From an uncultured Bacteroidia bacterium (GTDB taxonomy: Bacteria; Bacteroidota; Bacteroidia; Bacteroidales; Prolixibacteraceae), in assembly GCA_903850335.1 (NCBI GenBank), contig CAINLJ010000101.1, positions 1 through 34,638 on the forward strand: 34,638 nucleotides of DNA, read 5' to 3'. Shown here one piece after another: positions 1 through 7,438 of this stretch. The notes beneath the pieces were generated by a model that saw only the letters and a list, made by a program, of their open reading frames with translations, did not search any database and had not been told where the DNA came from. Made by a program: the position numbers and the translations under genes. Positions within the stretch are counted from its first letter, which is position 1. The number at the start of each line of letters is the position of its first letter.

Positions 1-69
1 ATGTTCCAAAGTTATCTGTTTTGATGTTGGAGTTTAACAACTCCCGAGTACTCTGCGGTTAAATTTTTT

Positions 70-86
70 ACTTTTGATGCAGCCTC
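70..86. repeat. possible insertion-sequence end
   Basis: Read leftward on the minus strand, this motif is GAGGCTGCATCAAAAGT. It resembles from memory the terminal inverted repeats of some Bacteroidota insertion sequences, whose outer end starts GAGGCTG. If so, an element lies to the left and the window begins inside it. No transposase is visible and no second end is present. The rest of 1-127 holds no convincing gene. Confidence 0.25.
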
Positions 87-127
87 TTTATTTTTATAAT
101 TATTTAGAGAATAAGAATCTTCTGAAT

Positions 128-2587
128 TTACTCGATTGTGAGCGGATTTTTAACTTTTTCCTTTAAAAGGGCGATCTCAAAGACCTCATCTACGTTGACT
201 ACGAAATGGAAGGTAAGTCCTTTCAGATAAATCTCCCGGATCTCTTCAATATCTTTCTTGTTCTCCTTTGAAAGTATAATCTCTTTAATTCCTGCGCGTT
301 TTGCAGCAAGAATTTTTTCCTTGATTCCCCCTACAGGCATCACCCTTCCGCGTAAGGTTATCTCACCCGTCATAGCCAATCCCTTTTTTACTTTTCGTTG
401 TGTAAAAGCAGATGCCAAGGCAGTAGCCATAGTAATACCTGCTGACGGTCCATCCTTAGGGATTGCTCCCTCGGGAACATGCATGTGGACATTCCATTTG
501 TCGAAAACATCGTAATTCAAACCGAGCTGATTGCAGTGTGATCGCATGTATTCGAATGCAATGGACGCCGATTCTTTCATTACCTCCCCCAGGTTTCCGG
601 TAATCGTAAATTTATTTTTTCCCTGGCTCAGGCTGGTCTCAATATAAAGTATCTCACCACCTACTGAGGTCCAGGCGAGTCCTGTAACGACACCTGCATA
701 TTCATTCCCTTCGTAACTCTCTTTGGAATACTTTGGCGTACCGAGGAATTCCCTGATTTCAGTTACCCCGATTTTCTTATTATATTCCTCGTTGAAGGCA
801 ATTTTGCGGGCCACTCTTCTTGTTAATTTTGCAATTTGTTTGTCCATTTCCCGGACACCCGACTCACGAGTATAATCTTCAATCAACCGGGTTAGTGCCT
901 CTTTCGAAAATTTGATATCATTTTTTGTCAATCCATGATTTTCAAGCTGACGACTCACGAGATGGCGTTGTGCAATTTCTATTTTTTCCTCCAGCAGATA
1001 TCCGCTGACATCGATTAGTTCGAGCCTGTCGCGCAAGGCCGGATGTATCGTGTTCAGTGAATTGGCCGTAGCGATAAACATAACCCGTGAGAGGTCGAAA
1101 TCCTGATCGATGTAATTATCATGAAATTCACTGTTTTGTTCAGGATCGAGAACCTCAAGAAGGGCTGATGCAGGATCACCATGGAAATCACTGGATACTT
1201 TATCGATCTCGTCAAGAATAAATACCGGATTAGATGTGCCGGCCTTCTTTAAATTCTGGATTATCCGGCCGGGCATGGCACCTATATATGTCTTGCGGTG
1301 GCCACGGATTTCTGATTCATCATGAAGGCCTCCGAGGCTCATACGCACAAATTTACGCCCAAGGGCCCGTGCTACAGATTTGCCCAGAGAGGTTTTTCCA
1401 ACTCCCGGAGGGCCAAAAAGGCACAAGATAGGCGACTTCATATCACCCTTCAATTTTAAAACTGCGAGATGCTCGAGGATCCGGTCTTTAACTTTTTCGA
1501 GCCCGTAATGATCCTCATCCAATATCTTTTCTGCATGCTTAAGGTCAAAGTCATCTTCCGAATAGATATTCCACGGGAGGTCAAGAAAAGTCTCGAGATA
1601 ACCCGACTGTACAGAATATTCACCTGCGGCAGGATTCATCCGGCTAAGTTTTGAAAGTTCCTTTTCAAAGACAGCCTTCGTGCTCTCGTTCCATTTCTTT
1701 TCAAGACTTTTTTTCCTGAGTTCCGCAATCTCTTGTTCAGAAGGATTTCCCCCCAGCTCGTCCTGGATTGTTTTTATCTGTTGATGAAGGAGATATTCCC
1801 GTTGTTGCTGGTCCATATCTACCTTGACCTTTTTCTGGATATCTTTTTTAAGGTCTATTAGCTGAGCCTCACGAACCAGAAAGGTAAGCAGGATTGTACT
1901 GCGCTCACGAAGGTCATCCAATTCGAGCAATTGCTGTTTCTCTGTCGCACTTAATTCTGTATTATTACAGATAAAATTAATCAGGAATGTATCATTCTCG
2001 ATGTTTTTAACGGCAAACTGCGCCTCTGGCGGGATATTACCTGAAGATCTTACGATTTTCAGCGCAAGATCCTTAAGGGAATCTACAAGGGCTTCAAATT
2101 CATTTAGTTTCGTTTTAGGAAGAATGTCATTAAGAACAGAGACTGTTGCAGACATGTAAGGGGCAGATGTTGTAATTGCCCCGATTTTAAAACGACGTTT
2201 CCCCTGAATGATTACTGAGGTGGATCCATCAGGCATCTCAAGAATTTTGAGGATCTCTGCCATGGTTCCTACCATATATAAATCATCGGCTTCAGGATCC
2301 TCAATCTGACCATCTTTTTGAGCTACGGTACCTATGAGTTTATTCCCGGAATAGGCTTCCCGAATAAGAAGAAGCGATTTTTGTCTGCCAACGGTGATTG
2401 GCATGACTACCCCAGGAAAAAGGACAGTATTCCGAAGCGGAAGTATTGGCAGAGTCGTCGGAACTTCAATCCTGTTGAATTCAGCATCATCACCATCAAC
2501 CATAATAGGAATAAAATCACCCTGATCTTCTAATTCTCTGGAAAATAGGAATTTACTTCCAGAACCTTTATTTTTTTTGTTTTCCAT
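128..2587 (-). CDS. lon: ATP-dependent protease Lon
   Basis: Cytosolic AAA+ serine protease that degrades misfolded and regulatory proteins. From the ATG at 2587 the protein has 819 residues. It shows an N-terminal substrate-binding domain beginning near [13 protein letters not shown], a coiled middle region (about 240-320), and Walker A GPPGVGKT near 392. Walker B FILDEIDK lies near 456. The protease domain has the catalytic Ser in PKDGPSAG (about 715) and the Lys in GGIKEKIL (about 756). The reading frame opens upstream at a TTG (2632). I prefer the ATG because the upstream 15 residues are not Lon-like and no ribosome site supports the TTG. No heat-shock operator is evident. The gene is complete and not in an obvious operon: the L31 terminator lies upstream. 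Confidence 0.97.
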   Translation of the reverse strand: MENKKNKGSGSKFLFSRELEDQGDFIPIMVDGDDAEFNRIEVPTTLPILPLRNTVLFPGVVMPITVGRQKSLLLIREAYSGNKLIGTVAQKDGQIEDPEADDLYMVGTMAEILKILEMPDGSTSVIIQGKRRFKIGAITTSAPYMSATVSVLNDILPKTKLNEFEALVDSLKDLALKIVRSSGNIPPEAQFAVKNIENDTFLINFICNNTELSATEKQQLLELDDLRERSTILLTFLVREAQLIDLKKDIQKKVKVDMDQQQREYLLHQQIKTIQDELGGNPSEQEIAELRKKSLEKKWNESTKAVFEKELSKLSRMNPAAGEYSVQSGYLETFLDLPWNIYSEDDFDLKHAEKILDEDHYGLEKVKDRILEHLAVLKLKGDMKSPILCLFGPPGVGKTSLGKSVARALGRKFVRMSLGGLHDESEIRGHRKTYIGAMPGRIIQNLKKAGTSNPVFILDEIDKVSSDFHGDPASALLEVLDPEQNSEFHDNYIDQDFDLSRVMFIATANSLNTIHPALRDRLELIDVSGYLLEEKIEIAQRHLVSRQLENHGLTKNDIKFSKEALTRLIEDYTRESGVREMDKQIAKLTRRVARKIAFNEEYNKKIGVTEIREFLGTPKYSKESYEGNEYAGVVTGLAWTSVGGEILYIETSLSQGKNKFTITGNLGEVMKESASIAFEYMRSHCNQLGLNYDVFDKWNVHMHVPEGAIPKDGPSAGITMATALASAFTQRKVKKGLAMTGEITLRGRVMPVGGIKEKILAAKRAGIKEIILSKENKKDIEEIREIYLKGLTFHFVVNVDEVFEIALLKEKVKNPLTIE

Positions 2588-2713
2588 ATTCAATTTAAAG
2601 AAATGACAACTTGTCTGTTTTCTCTTCGTCAAGGAGAGATTGATATATTTGTCAATTCGTGTGCCAAATCACAATCAACGATAAAAAGTGCGGGAGACCG
2701 GCATAAACTTACG

Positions 2714-2724
2714 TGTAAAAATAG
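2714..2724 (-). promoter_or_regulatory. possible promoter -7 variant upstream of lon
   Basis: The minus strand reads CTATTTTTACA, a variant of the TAnnTTTG box with A in the last position. The same 11-mer occurs upstream of ribF and the glycosyltransferase gene. It lies about 126 bases before the lon ATG and touches the L31 terminator, and no -33 TTG is evident. Weak call. Confidence 0.25.
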
Positions 2725-2727
2725 CAC

Positions 2728-2758
2728 AAAAAAAACCCGTACTGTTTAAATACGGGTT
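2728..2758 (-). terminator. intrinsic terminator of the L31 gene
   Basis: On the minus strand the arms AACCCGTA and TACGGGTT form a perfect 8-bp stem around a 9-base loop, followed by a run of T (the A run at 2728-2735 on plus). It lies about 20 bases after the L31 stop and separates it from lon. Confidence 0.8.
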
Positions 2759-2778
2759 CTTTTCTCAATATTTTAAAC

Positions 2779-3042
2779 TTACGCCTTACGCTTGTCCATG
2801 TGTTTGGAATAACGTGTCATGAACTTATCAACACGTCCTGCTGTATCAACCAATTTCATCTTACCTGTGTAGAAAGGGTGAGATGTATTTGAAATTTCAA
2901 CTTTAATAAGCGGATATTCAACGCCATCAATTTCAATGCTTTCTTTTGATGCAGCTGATGACCTGGTAATAAAAGTATGATCGTTTGACATATCTTTAAA
3001 CGCTACCAGCCGATAACTCTCCGGATGTAATCCCTTTTTCAT
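2779..3042 (-). CDS. rpmE2: 50S ribosomal protein L31 type B
   Basis: Large-subunit ribosomal protein of 87 residues. It is the type B form: it begins MKKGLHPESYR and has HPFYTGKMKLVDTAGRVDKF, but lacks the zinc-binding Cys set of type A L31. Type B paralogs are often used in zinc limitation in other bacteria, but many Bacteroidota have only this form, so a zinc response cannot be inferred here. It is a single-gene unit with a strong promoter (3100-3129) and its own terminator (2728-2758). The start is the ATG at 3042. Confidence 0.96.
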   Translation of the reverse strand: MKKGLHPESYRLVAFKDMSNDHTFITRSSAASKESIEIDGVEYPLIKVEISNTSHPFYTGKMKLVDTAGRVDKFMTRYSKHMDKRKA

Positions 3043-3099
3043 GTGTAATATAATTTATTAAATATCTTGTTCTAAATTCTTTTCTCCTGATATGGGGTG

Positions 3100-3129
3100 C
3101 AAAGATAAGTATACTTCAATAATTTGCAA
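3100..3129 (-). promoter_or_regulatory. Bacteroidota-type promoter for rpmE2
   Basis: The minus strand has TTG (3129-3127), a 19-base spacer, then TATCTTTG (3107-3100). This matches the known TTG/TAnnTTTG consensus of the primary Bacteroidota sigma factor. It lies about 58 bases before the start codon. Confidence 0.7.
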
Positions 3130-3174
3130 TATTAATTTTGAAAGAATTTATATTTCCTTTTAAAAATAATAAAT

Positions 3175-4356
3175 TCACTTTTTCTCTTTTAAATTCCTGA
3201 TCAGCATAGGTGACCTTTCAAAGGGAGCATTGCGGTCGAAAAGATACCGCATTGTATAGTGTGTTTTGGCAGGAACACTTCCTACTGAGGTATAGATAGC
3301 CATCATTTTCGGATTAAAGTCACCAACCCAGGAGAGTTCGACCTCCTTATACCATAATTTACGTTGCATCACCTTATCCATGTGCCAGAATGCGGCAGAC
3401 TCAAGTCCTGTACCCTGGAATTTAGGGATAACTCCCATTAGTAATATCCTTGCACGGGTAATAGTCCTGATCTTTTTATACCATATAAACTTTATAAGGT
3501 TCCACAAACTGATTTTACCATTTAGCTTTTTAAGGATCTGGTTCCAGTCAGGGATCATCCCGAAAAGGAGCACAGGTTCATCCTTGTGATAGGCAAACCA
3601 GATAAATTCCTCATCGGCAATAAGCCTTGCAATCCTCATCATTCCCCGCACATCGTCAAGATTAACCGTCTGATGGTTGTCGTGCCGGGCCCAGGCTTGT
3701 TCGTATATTTTAACAAAATCCTGAATGTACTTTTCGATATTGCTAAATTTTACATGCTCAAACCGGAAATCAGGTTTTTGAGCCACCCATTCTGCAATCT
3801 TCCAAAAACGTTCGGGGAAAGGCTCCTTATGGTTCAGATGATAACTGTATTGCTTGAAATATATTTTAAATCCGTATTTTTCGAAGAGATGGACATAATA
3901 GGGTTTGTTATAAGGCATGCCAAACCCTTGTTGCATAATTCCTTCAGCCAGTAGACCCCAGTTCAGGAGGTTTTCACCGAAATTGATTGGCCCGTCCATC
4001 GCCTGCATTCCACGTGCTTCAAGCCATTCCTTAGCTGTATTGAATAACAAATCAGCCGCATCCTGATCATCGATACATTCAAAGAAGCCACATCCCCCGG
4101 TAGGTTGTTGAAAAGTAAAGGCTTTATTCCGGTTGATAAAAGCACCAATCCTTCCGATTGCCTTACCATGATCGCCGACTAAAATCCATCGCGTACCTTC
4201 GCCATGTTTGAAAAATTCGTTTTTCTCCGGATCAAATGTGGCATCTTCCAGAGCCTGAATCGGCGGCACCCAGTTTTGATCATCCATGTAGATGTCACGT
4301 GGAACCTGATGAAATAACCTTTGTGTACTGCGCTCTTTTACTTCAATAATCTGCAT
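3175..4356 (-). CDS. GNAT-superfamily N-acetyltransferase-like protein (YghO-type)
   Basis: A 393-residue cytoplasmic protein. It resembles a family of large acetyltransferase-fold proteins widespread in bacteria, sometimes called YghO-like. The N-terminal part has FINRNKAF and GFFECIDDQDAA, typical of the family's first GNAT-like lobe. The C-terminal part has MGVIPKFQGTGLESAAFWHM, which fits the acetyl-CoA pyrophosphate loop, followed by ELSWVGDFNPKMMAIYTSVGS. The substrate is unknown. The start is the ATG at 4356, preceded by GGAGAG, one of the few Shine-Dalgarno-like sites in the window. It is 94 bases downstream of the AlkD-like gene and may share its transcript. Confidence 0.75.
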   Translation of the reverse strand: MQIIEVKERSTQRLFHQVPRDIYMDDQNWVPPIQALEDATFDPEKNEFFKHGEGTRWILVGDHGKAIGRIGAFINRNKAFTFQQPTGGCGFFECIDDQDAADLLFNTAKEWLEARGMQAMDGPINFGENLLNWGLLAEGIMQQGFGMPYNKPYYVHLFEKYGFKIYFKQYSYHLNHKEPFPERFWKIAEWVAQKPDFRFEHVKFSNIEKYIQDFVKIYEQAWARHDNHQTVNLDDVRGMMRIARLIADEEFIWFAYHKDEPVLLFGMIPDWNQILKKLNGKISLWNLIKFIWYKKIRTITRARILLMGVIPKFQGTGLESAAFWHMDKVMQRKLWYKEVELSWVGDFNPKMMAIYTSVGSVPAKTHYTMRYLFDRNAPFERSPMLIRNLKEKK

Positions 4357-4450
4357 CTCTCCGAAATGGATTTTAATTGGTCTGCTAAAGTAATGATTTT
4401 AATGTTGTGTTCATAAGACAAGGCATGGGGAAACAAGGAATTGGCCGTCT

Positions 4451-5170
4451 TTAAACCTGTTGTTGCCTGTTTTTGATCATTTCCCTAATCTCATCGAAGT
4501 CCAATTCGCTTAAAATCAAATCGGCATTTTGTTGAGATACTTCTGAATCAATCGTTTTCAATATTTTGGCATGTTGAATCGCCAATTGATTTAAATTCAG
4601 ATTTCGCATACCAATCTGAATATAAACGCGTGAAAAGACAGTGGCTAACTGCGGATCCTTTGATAACGGGGACATGACTTCAAAGAACGGATCAAAGTTT
4701 TCATCGGGTGAATTGTGATCTGTAAGTGCCAGCCGGCCAATCATCAGTAATCCGACAATTTTTACGAGCAGTTTTTTACCAAGACAATATTCGAAAGCTT
4801 TTTGATAGGCGTAGGAAGTGTTTGAAAACAAATTCATTGCAGCTTGTTCTGCAATTTCCTGCGAGGGGAAACTTTTAACCCAGAAATCCATTTGATTTTC
4901 AGATACTTCTTCCGGTTTTTCCAGCAGTGTAGCCAGAATAATTGTCTCTCGCCACTGCTTGTTCCATAATTTCAGTGCCACAAGATGATTTTCGGAATAT
5001 TCTGAAGCAAGTTGTCGCAGCATTGGTATCGAGACGCCATAGTTTACCTTATAGTCAACCCCTCTTTTTTTCATTGAATTGACAACTTCCCTGTTTTGCA
5101 ATCGTTTAATCCTTAATAAGATCTCCTGAAATATGTGCTCTGCTTCGGGATCGTCGAGTAAATAATCCAT
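4451..5170 (-). CDS. DNA alkylation repair family protein (AlkD-like HEAT repeat)
   Basis: A 239-residue all-helical protein of the AlkC/AlkD HEAT-repeat type. Its family members are DNA glycosylases that remove alkylated bases, or relatives without known activity. Evidence is the ordered pattern YGVSIPMLRQLA (45-56), LWNKQWRETIILATLL (68-83) and QMDFWVKSF (93-101). In typical members the next motif reads like SWDxxDQ and carries the catalytic aspartate. Here 103-109 read SQEIAEQ, so the Trp and both Asp are replaced. Glycosylase activity is therefore doubtful, and a structural or binding role is possible. It is divergent from tRNA-His, and a TAACTTTG box lies upstream. Confidence 0.75.
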   Translation of the reverse strand: MDYLLDDPEAEHIFQEILLRIKRLQNREVVNSMKKRGVDYKVNYGVSIPMLRQLASEYSENHLVALKLWNKQWRETIILATLLEKPEEVSENQMDFWVKSFPSQEIAEQAAMNLFSNTSYAYQKAFEYCLGKKLLVKIVGLLMIGRLALTDHNSPDENFDPFFEVMSPLSKDPQLATVFSRVYIQIGMRNLNLNQLAIQHAKILKTIDSEVSQQNADLILSELDFDEIREMIKNRQQQV

Positions 5171-5194
5171 CTATATTGAATTGGTATCAGAAAA

Positions 5195-5202
5195 CAAAGT
5201 TA
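5195..5202 (-). promoter_or_regulatory. promoter -7 box for the AlkD-like gene
   Basis: The minus strand reads TAACTTTG, a full match to TAnnTTTG, about 24 bases before the start codon. No well-spaced TTG is seen. It is back to back with the tRNA-His promoter. Confidence 0.45.
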
Positions 5203-5220
5203 ATATTTTCGAAAAATCAT

Positions 5221-5252
5221 TTTGACACAAACGAAAACATTATCTATATTTG
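5221..5252 (+). promoter_or_regulatory. promoter for tRNA-His
   Basis: TTTG (5221-5224), a 20-base spacer and TATATTTG (5245-5252) match the Bacteroidota consensus. The -7 box ends 12 bases before the tRNA. Confidence 0.75.
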
Positions 5253-5264
5253 CATCCGCAAAAT

Positions 5265-5338
5265 GGTGGATGTAGCTCAGGGGTTAGAGCACTGGATTGT
5301 GGTTCCAGGGGTCGTGGGTTCAATTCCCATCTTCCACC
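5265..5338 (+). tRNA. tRNA-His (anticodon GTG)
   Basis: The cloverleaf is readable. G-1 at 5265 faces the discriminator C at 5338, the hallmark of tRNA-His. The D stem is GCTC/GAGC, the anticodon stem is CTGGA/TCCAG, and the loop TTGTGGT has anticodon GTG at 5299-5301. The T arm is GTGGG-TTCAATT-CCCAT. The acceptor pairs GTGGATG with CTTCCAC, leaving a T-T mismatch at pair 6:67. CCA is not encoded. A terminator follows. Confidence 0.93.
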
Positions 5339-5353
5339 CGATATTAAATTCAC

Positions 5354-5399
5354 AAAGAAGGCAACCGTTTAAATTACAGACAGTTGCCTTCTTTTTTTT
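5354..5399 (+). terminator. terminator after tRNA-His
   Basis: AGAAGGCAAC pairs with GTTGCCTTCT around a 17-base loop and is followed by an uninterrupted T run. It is a strong intrinsic terminator in the plus direction, ending the single-tRNA transcript before the convergent yihY. Confidence 0.85.
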
Positions 5400-5458
5400 A
5401 TTGCAAATTGTAAAATTGAATTTAAAGTCAAAATGCATTTATCCCCTTAGACATAAAT

Positions 5459-6424
5459 CTACTGAATATCGGCACTCCTGATCTCTGTTGAATCCGAATC
5501 TGAATTATCCATTCGTGCCCGCCAGATGCTTACATTTAATTCGAAACCGATGAGCAATATCAAAGAGTTAAAATAAAAGGATAGCATTACAACGACAAGG
5601 GTTCCAATCGATCCATACAACGTGTTATATTTTCCAAAATTATTTATGTAATATGAAAACCCAATCGTCGTAACGATTGTCAGGATGGTTGCCAGCGTTC
5701 CTCCTGCAGAAATAAAGCGAAACTTCGTTCGCCGTGCTGGCGCAAGGTAAAATAAGAAGGCAAAAGTAAAAAAGAATAATGCACATATTATTAGCCATTT
5801 ACCTCCCAGCAAAAGATAATAGGTCAGATCAGTTTGCAGGTATCCGGTCCTTACAAGATATTTTGTCAGGGTTTGACTCAACGTAATCAGTGCGATGCTG
5901 AATGTCGTTAACGAAGTAAGAATTACTGCAAGAACCAGGGCTACAAATCGTTGATTTATCCAGGAACGGGTCTCAATTGCGTGAATCGTCCCGTTAAAAG
6001 CTGTGATTACTGACACTATCCCATTCGTGGAGAATAAGAAGGCAGCAAAAAACCCAAAGGAGAGCAATCCTCCGCGCGGTTGTGTGATAATGTTCTCAAT
6101 GGTTCCTTCAATGGCAAGAAAGGCATTATGGGGCATTATACTTTGCAGGAGATTTAAAAGCTGTTGCTGGAAATGCGTGATTGGAATGTAAGGTATTAAT
6201 GTGAAGACGAAGATAATAGCCGGAAAGATGGCGAGTATAAAATTAAATGCAATAGCAGAAGCCCGGGTTGAAATAGCACCGTCAACAATTCCTTTCCAAA
6301 AGAAAACAGCAACATCATAGAGAGGCATCCCATCAAAAAAAGGTAATTTTATTTGCCTCGCTCTCTGTGCAAACAGGTCGGCACGTTTTGCCAGATATAA
6401 TTTTACGGGAGACCAAAATGACAT
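5459..6424 (-). CDS. yihY: YihY/BrkB family inner-membrane protein
   Basis: Integral membrane protein of 321 residues in the YihY/virulence factor BrkB family, once misnamed ribonuclease BN. It has six or so hydrophobic segments. Family features are GAISTRASAIAFNFILAIFP near 50-70, the FSTNGIVSVITAFN stretch near 130, and FSYYINNFGKYNTLYGSIGTL near 255-275. The biological role is not established in the family, and transport or envelope functions have been suggested. It follows the DUF4783 gene by 22 bases, so the two are probably co-transcribed. The start is the ATG at 6424. Confidence 0.88.
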   Translation of the reverse strand: MSFWSPVKLYLAKRADLFAQRARQIKLPFFDGMPLYDVAVFFWKGIVDGAISTRASAIAFNFILAIFPAIIFVFTLIPYIPITHFQQQLLNLLQSIMPHNAFLAIEGTIENIITQPRGGLLSFGFFAAFLFSTNGIVSVITAFNGTIHAIETRSWINQRFVALVLAVILTSLTTFSIALITLSQTLTKYLVRTGYLQTDLTYYLLLGGKWLIICALFFFTFAFLFYLAPARRTKFRFISAGGTLATILTIVTTIGFSYYINNFGKYNTLYGSIGTLVVVMLSFYFNSLILLIGFELNVSIWRARMDNSDSDSTEIRSADIQ

Positions 6425-6446
6425 CGAAATCGAATATTAGTTTTTT

Positions 6447-6836
6447 TTAATCCTTGTCAATTCTTAATTGTACGATCTGGGCCTCGCCTCCCTTGGATTT
6501 AAGCAGGAAATAGACTCTGAAATTCCCATTTACTGTTTGCATTTTACCGATTGCATACGAAGAATCTTCTCCGCCCTGGTGGGTAATCTTAAACTCAAAG
6601 GGTTTATAATGGACAAAGAAATCTTTAAGAATTTGCTCTCCCTGTGCCTGGGAACATACTAATTCGCGATCTAACACGACTAATTCTATGTTATCGTTAA
6701 AATGAGCGGCAACAACTTTTGCATCACCAGCTTTAAGCCCCGAAACAATACGCTGGGGAATCTGGCCTGTTGAATGAGAGGGAAAGATGAAGAACCAAAT
6801 GATAAAAATTAAAATAATTTGAGATCTCTGTTTCAT
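6447..6836 (-). CDS. DUF4783-type secreted protein
   Basis: Small exported protein of unknown function, recognised as DUF4783-like. The frame opens at an ATG at 6875, but the ATG at 6836 (MKQRSQIILIF...) gives a standard signal peptide: basic start, a hydrophobic core of about 15 residues, and likely cleavage near HSTGQ. I use 6836, giving 129 residues. The mature part (about 105 residues) has IVSGLKAGDAKVVAAHFNDNIEL and ends in GNFRVYFLLKSKGG...VQLRIDKD, a pattern reminiscent of NTF2-like folds. It lies upstream of yihY and divergent from rlmH. I recall a similar neighbourhood in other Bacteroidota. Confidence 0.8.
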   Translation of the reverse strand: MKQRSQIILIFIIWFFIFPSHSTGQIPQRIVSGLKAGDAKVVAAHFNDNIELVVLDRELVCSQAQGEQILKDFFVHYKPFEFKITHQGGEDSSYAIGKMQTVNGNFRVYFLLKSKGGEAQIVQLRIDKD

Positions 6837-6959
6837 TGCCGCAATAATATTTATAGATTTATCCACAAGAACCATGCAAATTAATTAAACTTGTTGAAGG
6901 TTACAAATTCTTGACGAATATAAAGATACTGCTTTATTAATTAAACTAATATTGTATTC

Positions 6960-7433
6960 GTGAAAATACTTTTACTGACAATCGGAAATACAGATAAAAA
7001 GTATATGAAAGAGGGAATTGATGATTATGTGAAAAGGCTCTCATTTTATATACCTTTCGAAATCAGGGTAATCCCGGATATTAAGAATCGTAGTACCCTC
7101 TCCATTGACATACAAAAAGAAAAAGAAGGACAGTTAATTGCAAATCAGCTCAGTAGCACTGATTTTGTAATTTTGTTGGATGAGCATGGAACAGAATTAT
7201 CTTCAACTGAATTCTCCGGATGGATAGAAAAAAAGATGATATCCGGAACCCGGCAAATCGTCTTTGTAATCGGAGGTCCTTATGGATTCTCTAAAACTGT
7301 AAGTGAAAGTGCTGATTTTAAAATCTCCCTTTCGCAGATGACTTTCTCACACCAGATGGTACGCATGATTTTCGTTGAACAGCTTTATCGGGCAATGACT
7401 ATTCTAAGAAATGAACCCTATCATCATGAATAA
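6960..7433 (+). CDS. rlmH: 23S rRNA pseudouridine-1915 N3-methyltransferase RlmH
   Basis: SPOUT-class methyltransferase of 157 residues. It acts on pseudouridine 1915 in helix 69 of 23S rRNA, in the assembled ribosome. The N-terminus MKILLLTIGNTDKKYM matches the family. The SAM knot is seen in FVILLDEHGTELSSTEF, IVFVIGGPYGFS and the C-terminal SLSQMTFSHQMVRMIFVEQLYRAMTILRNEPYHH. The start is a GTG at 6960, and no in-frame ATG fits. The gene ends 5 bases before the sensor kinase, implying one transcript. Confidence 0.96.
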   Translation: MKILLLTIGNTDKKYMKEGIDDYVKRLSFYIPFEIRVIPDIKNRSTLSIDIQKEKEGQLIANQLSSTDFVILLDEHGTELSSTEFSGWIEKKMISGTRQIVFVIGGPYGFSKTVSESADFKISLSQMTFSHQMVRMIFVEQLYRAMTILRNEPYHHE

Positions 7434-7438
7434 TCGTT

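Noticed and set aside
2588-2632. Longer lon start at a TTG
   Set aside because: It adds 15 residues unlike Lon, without a ribosome site; the ATG at 2587 fits the family.
5176-5481. Open frame across tRNA-His and its terminator
   Set aside because: The tRNA, promoter and terminator explain the sequence; the protein has no family features.
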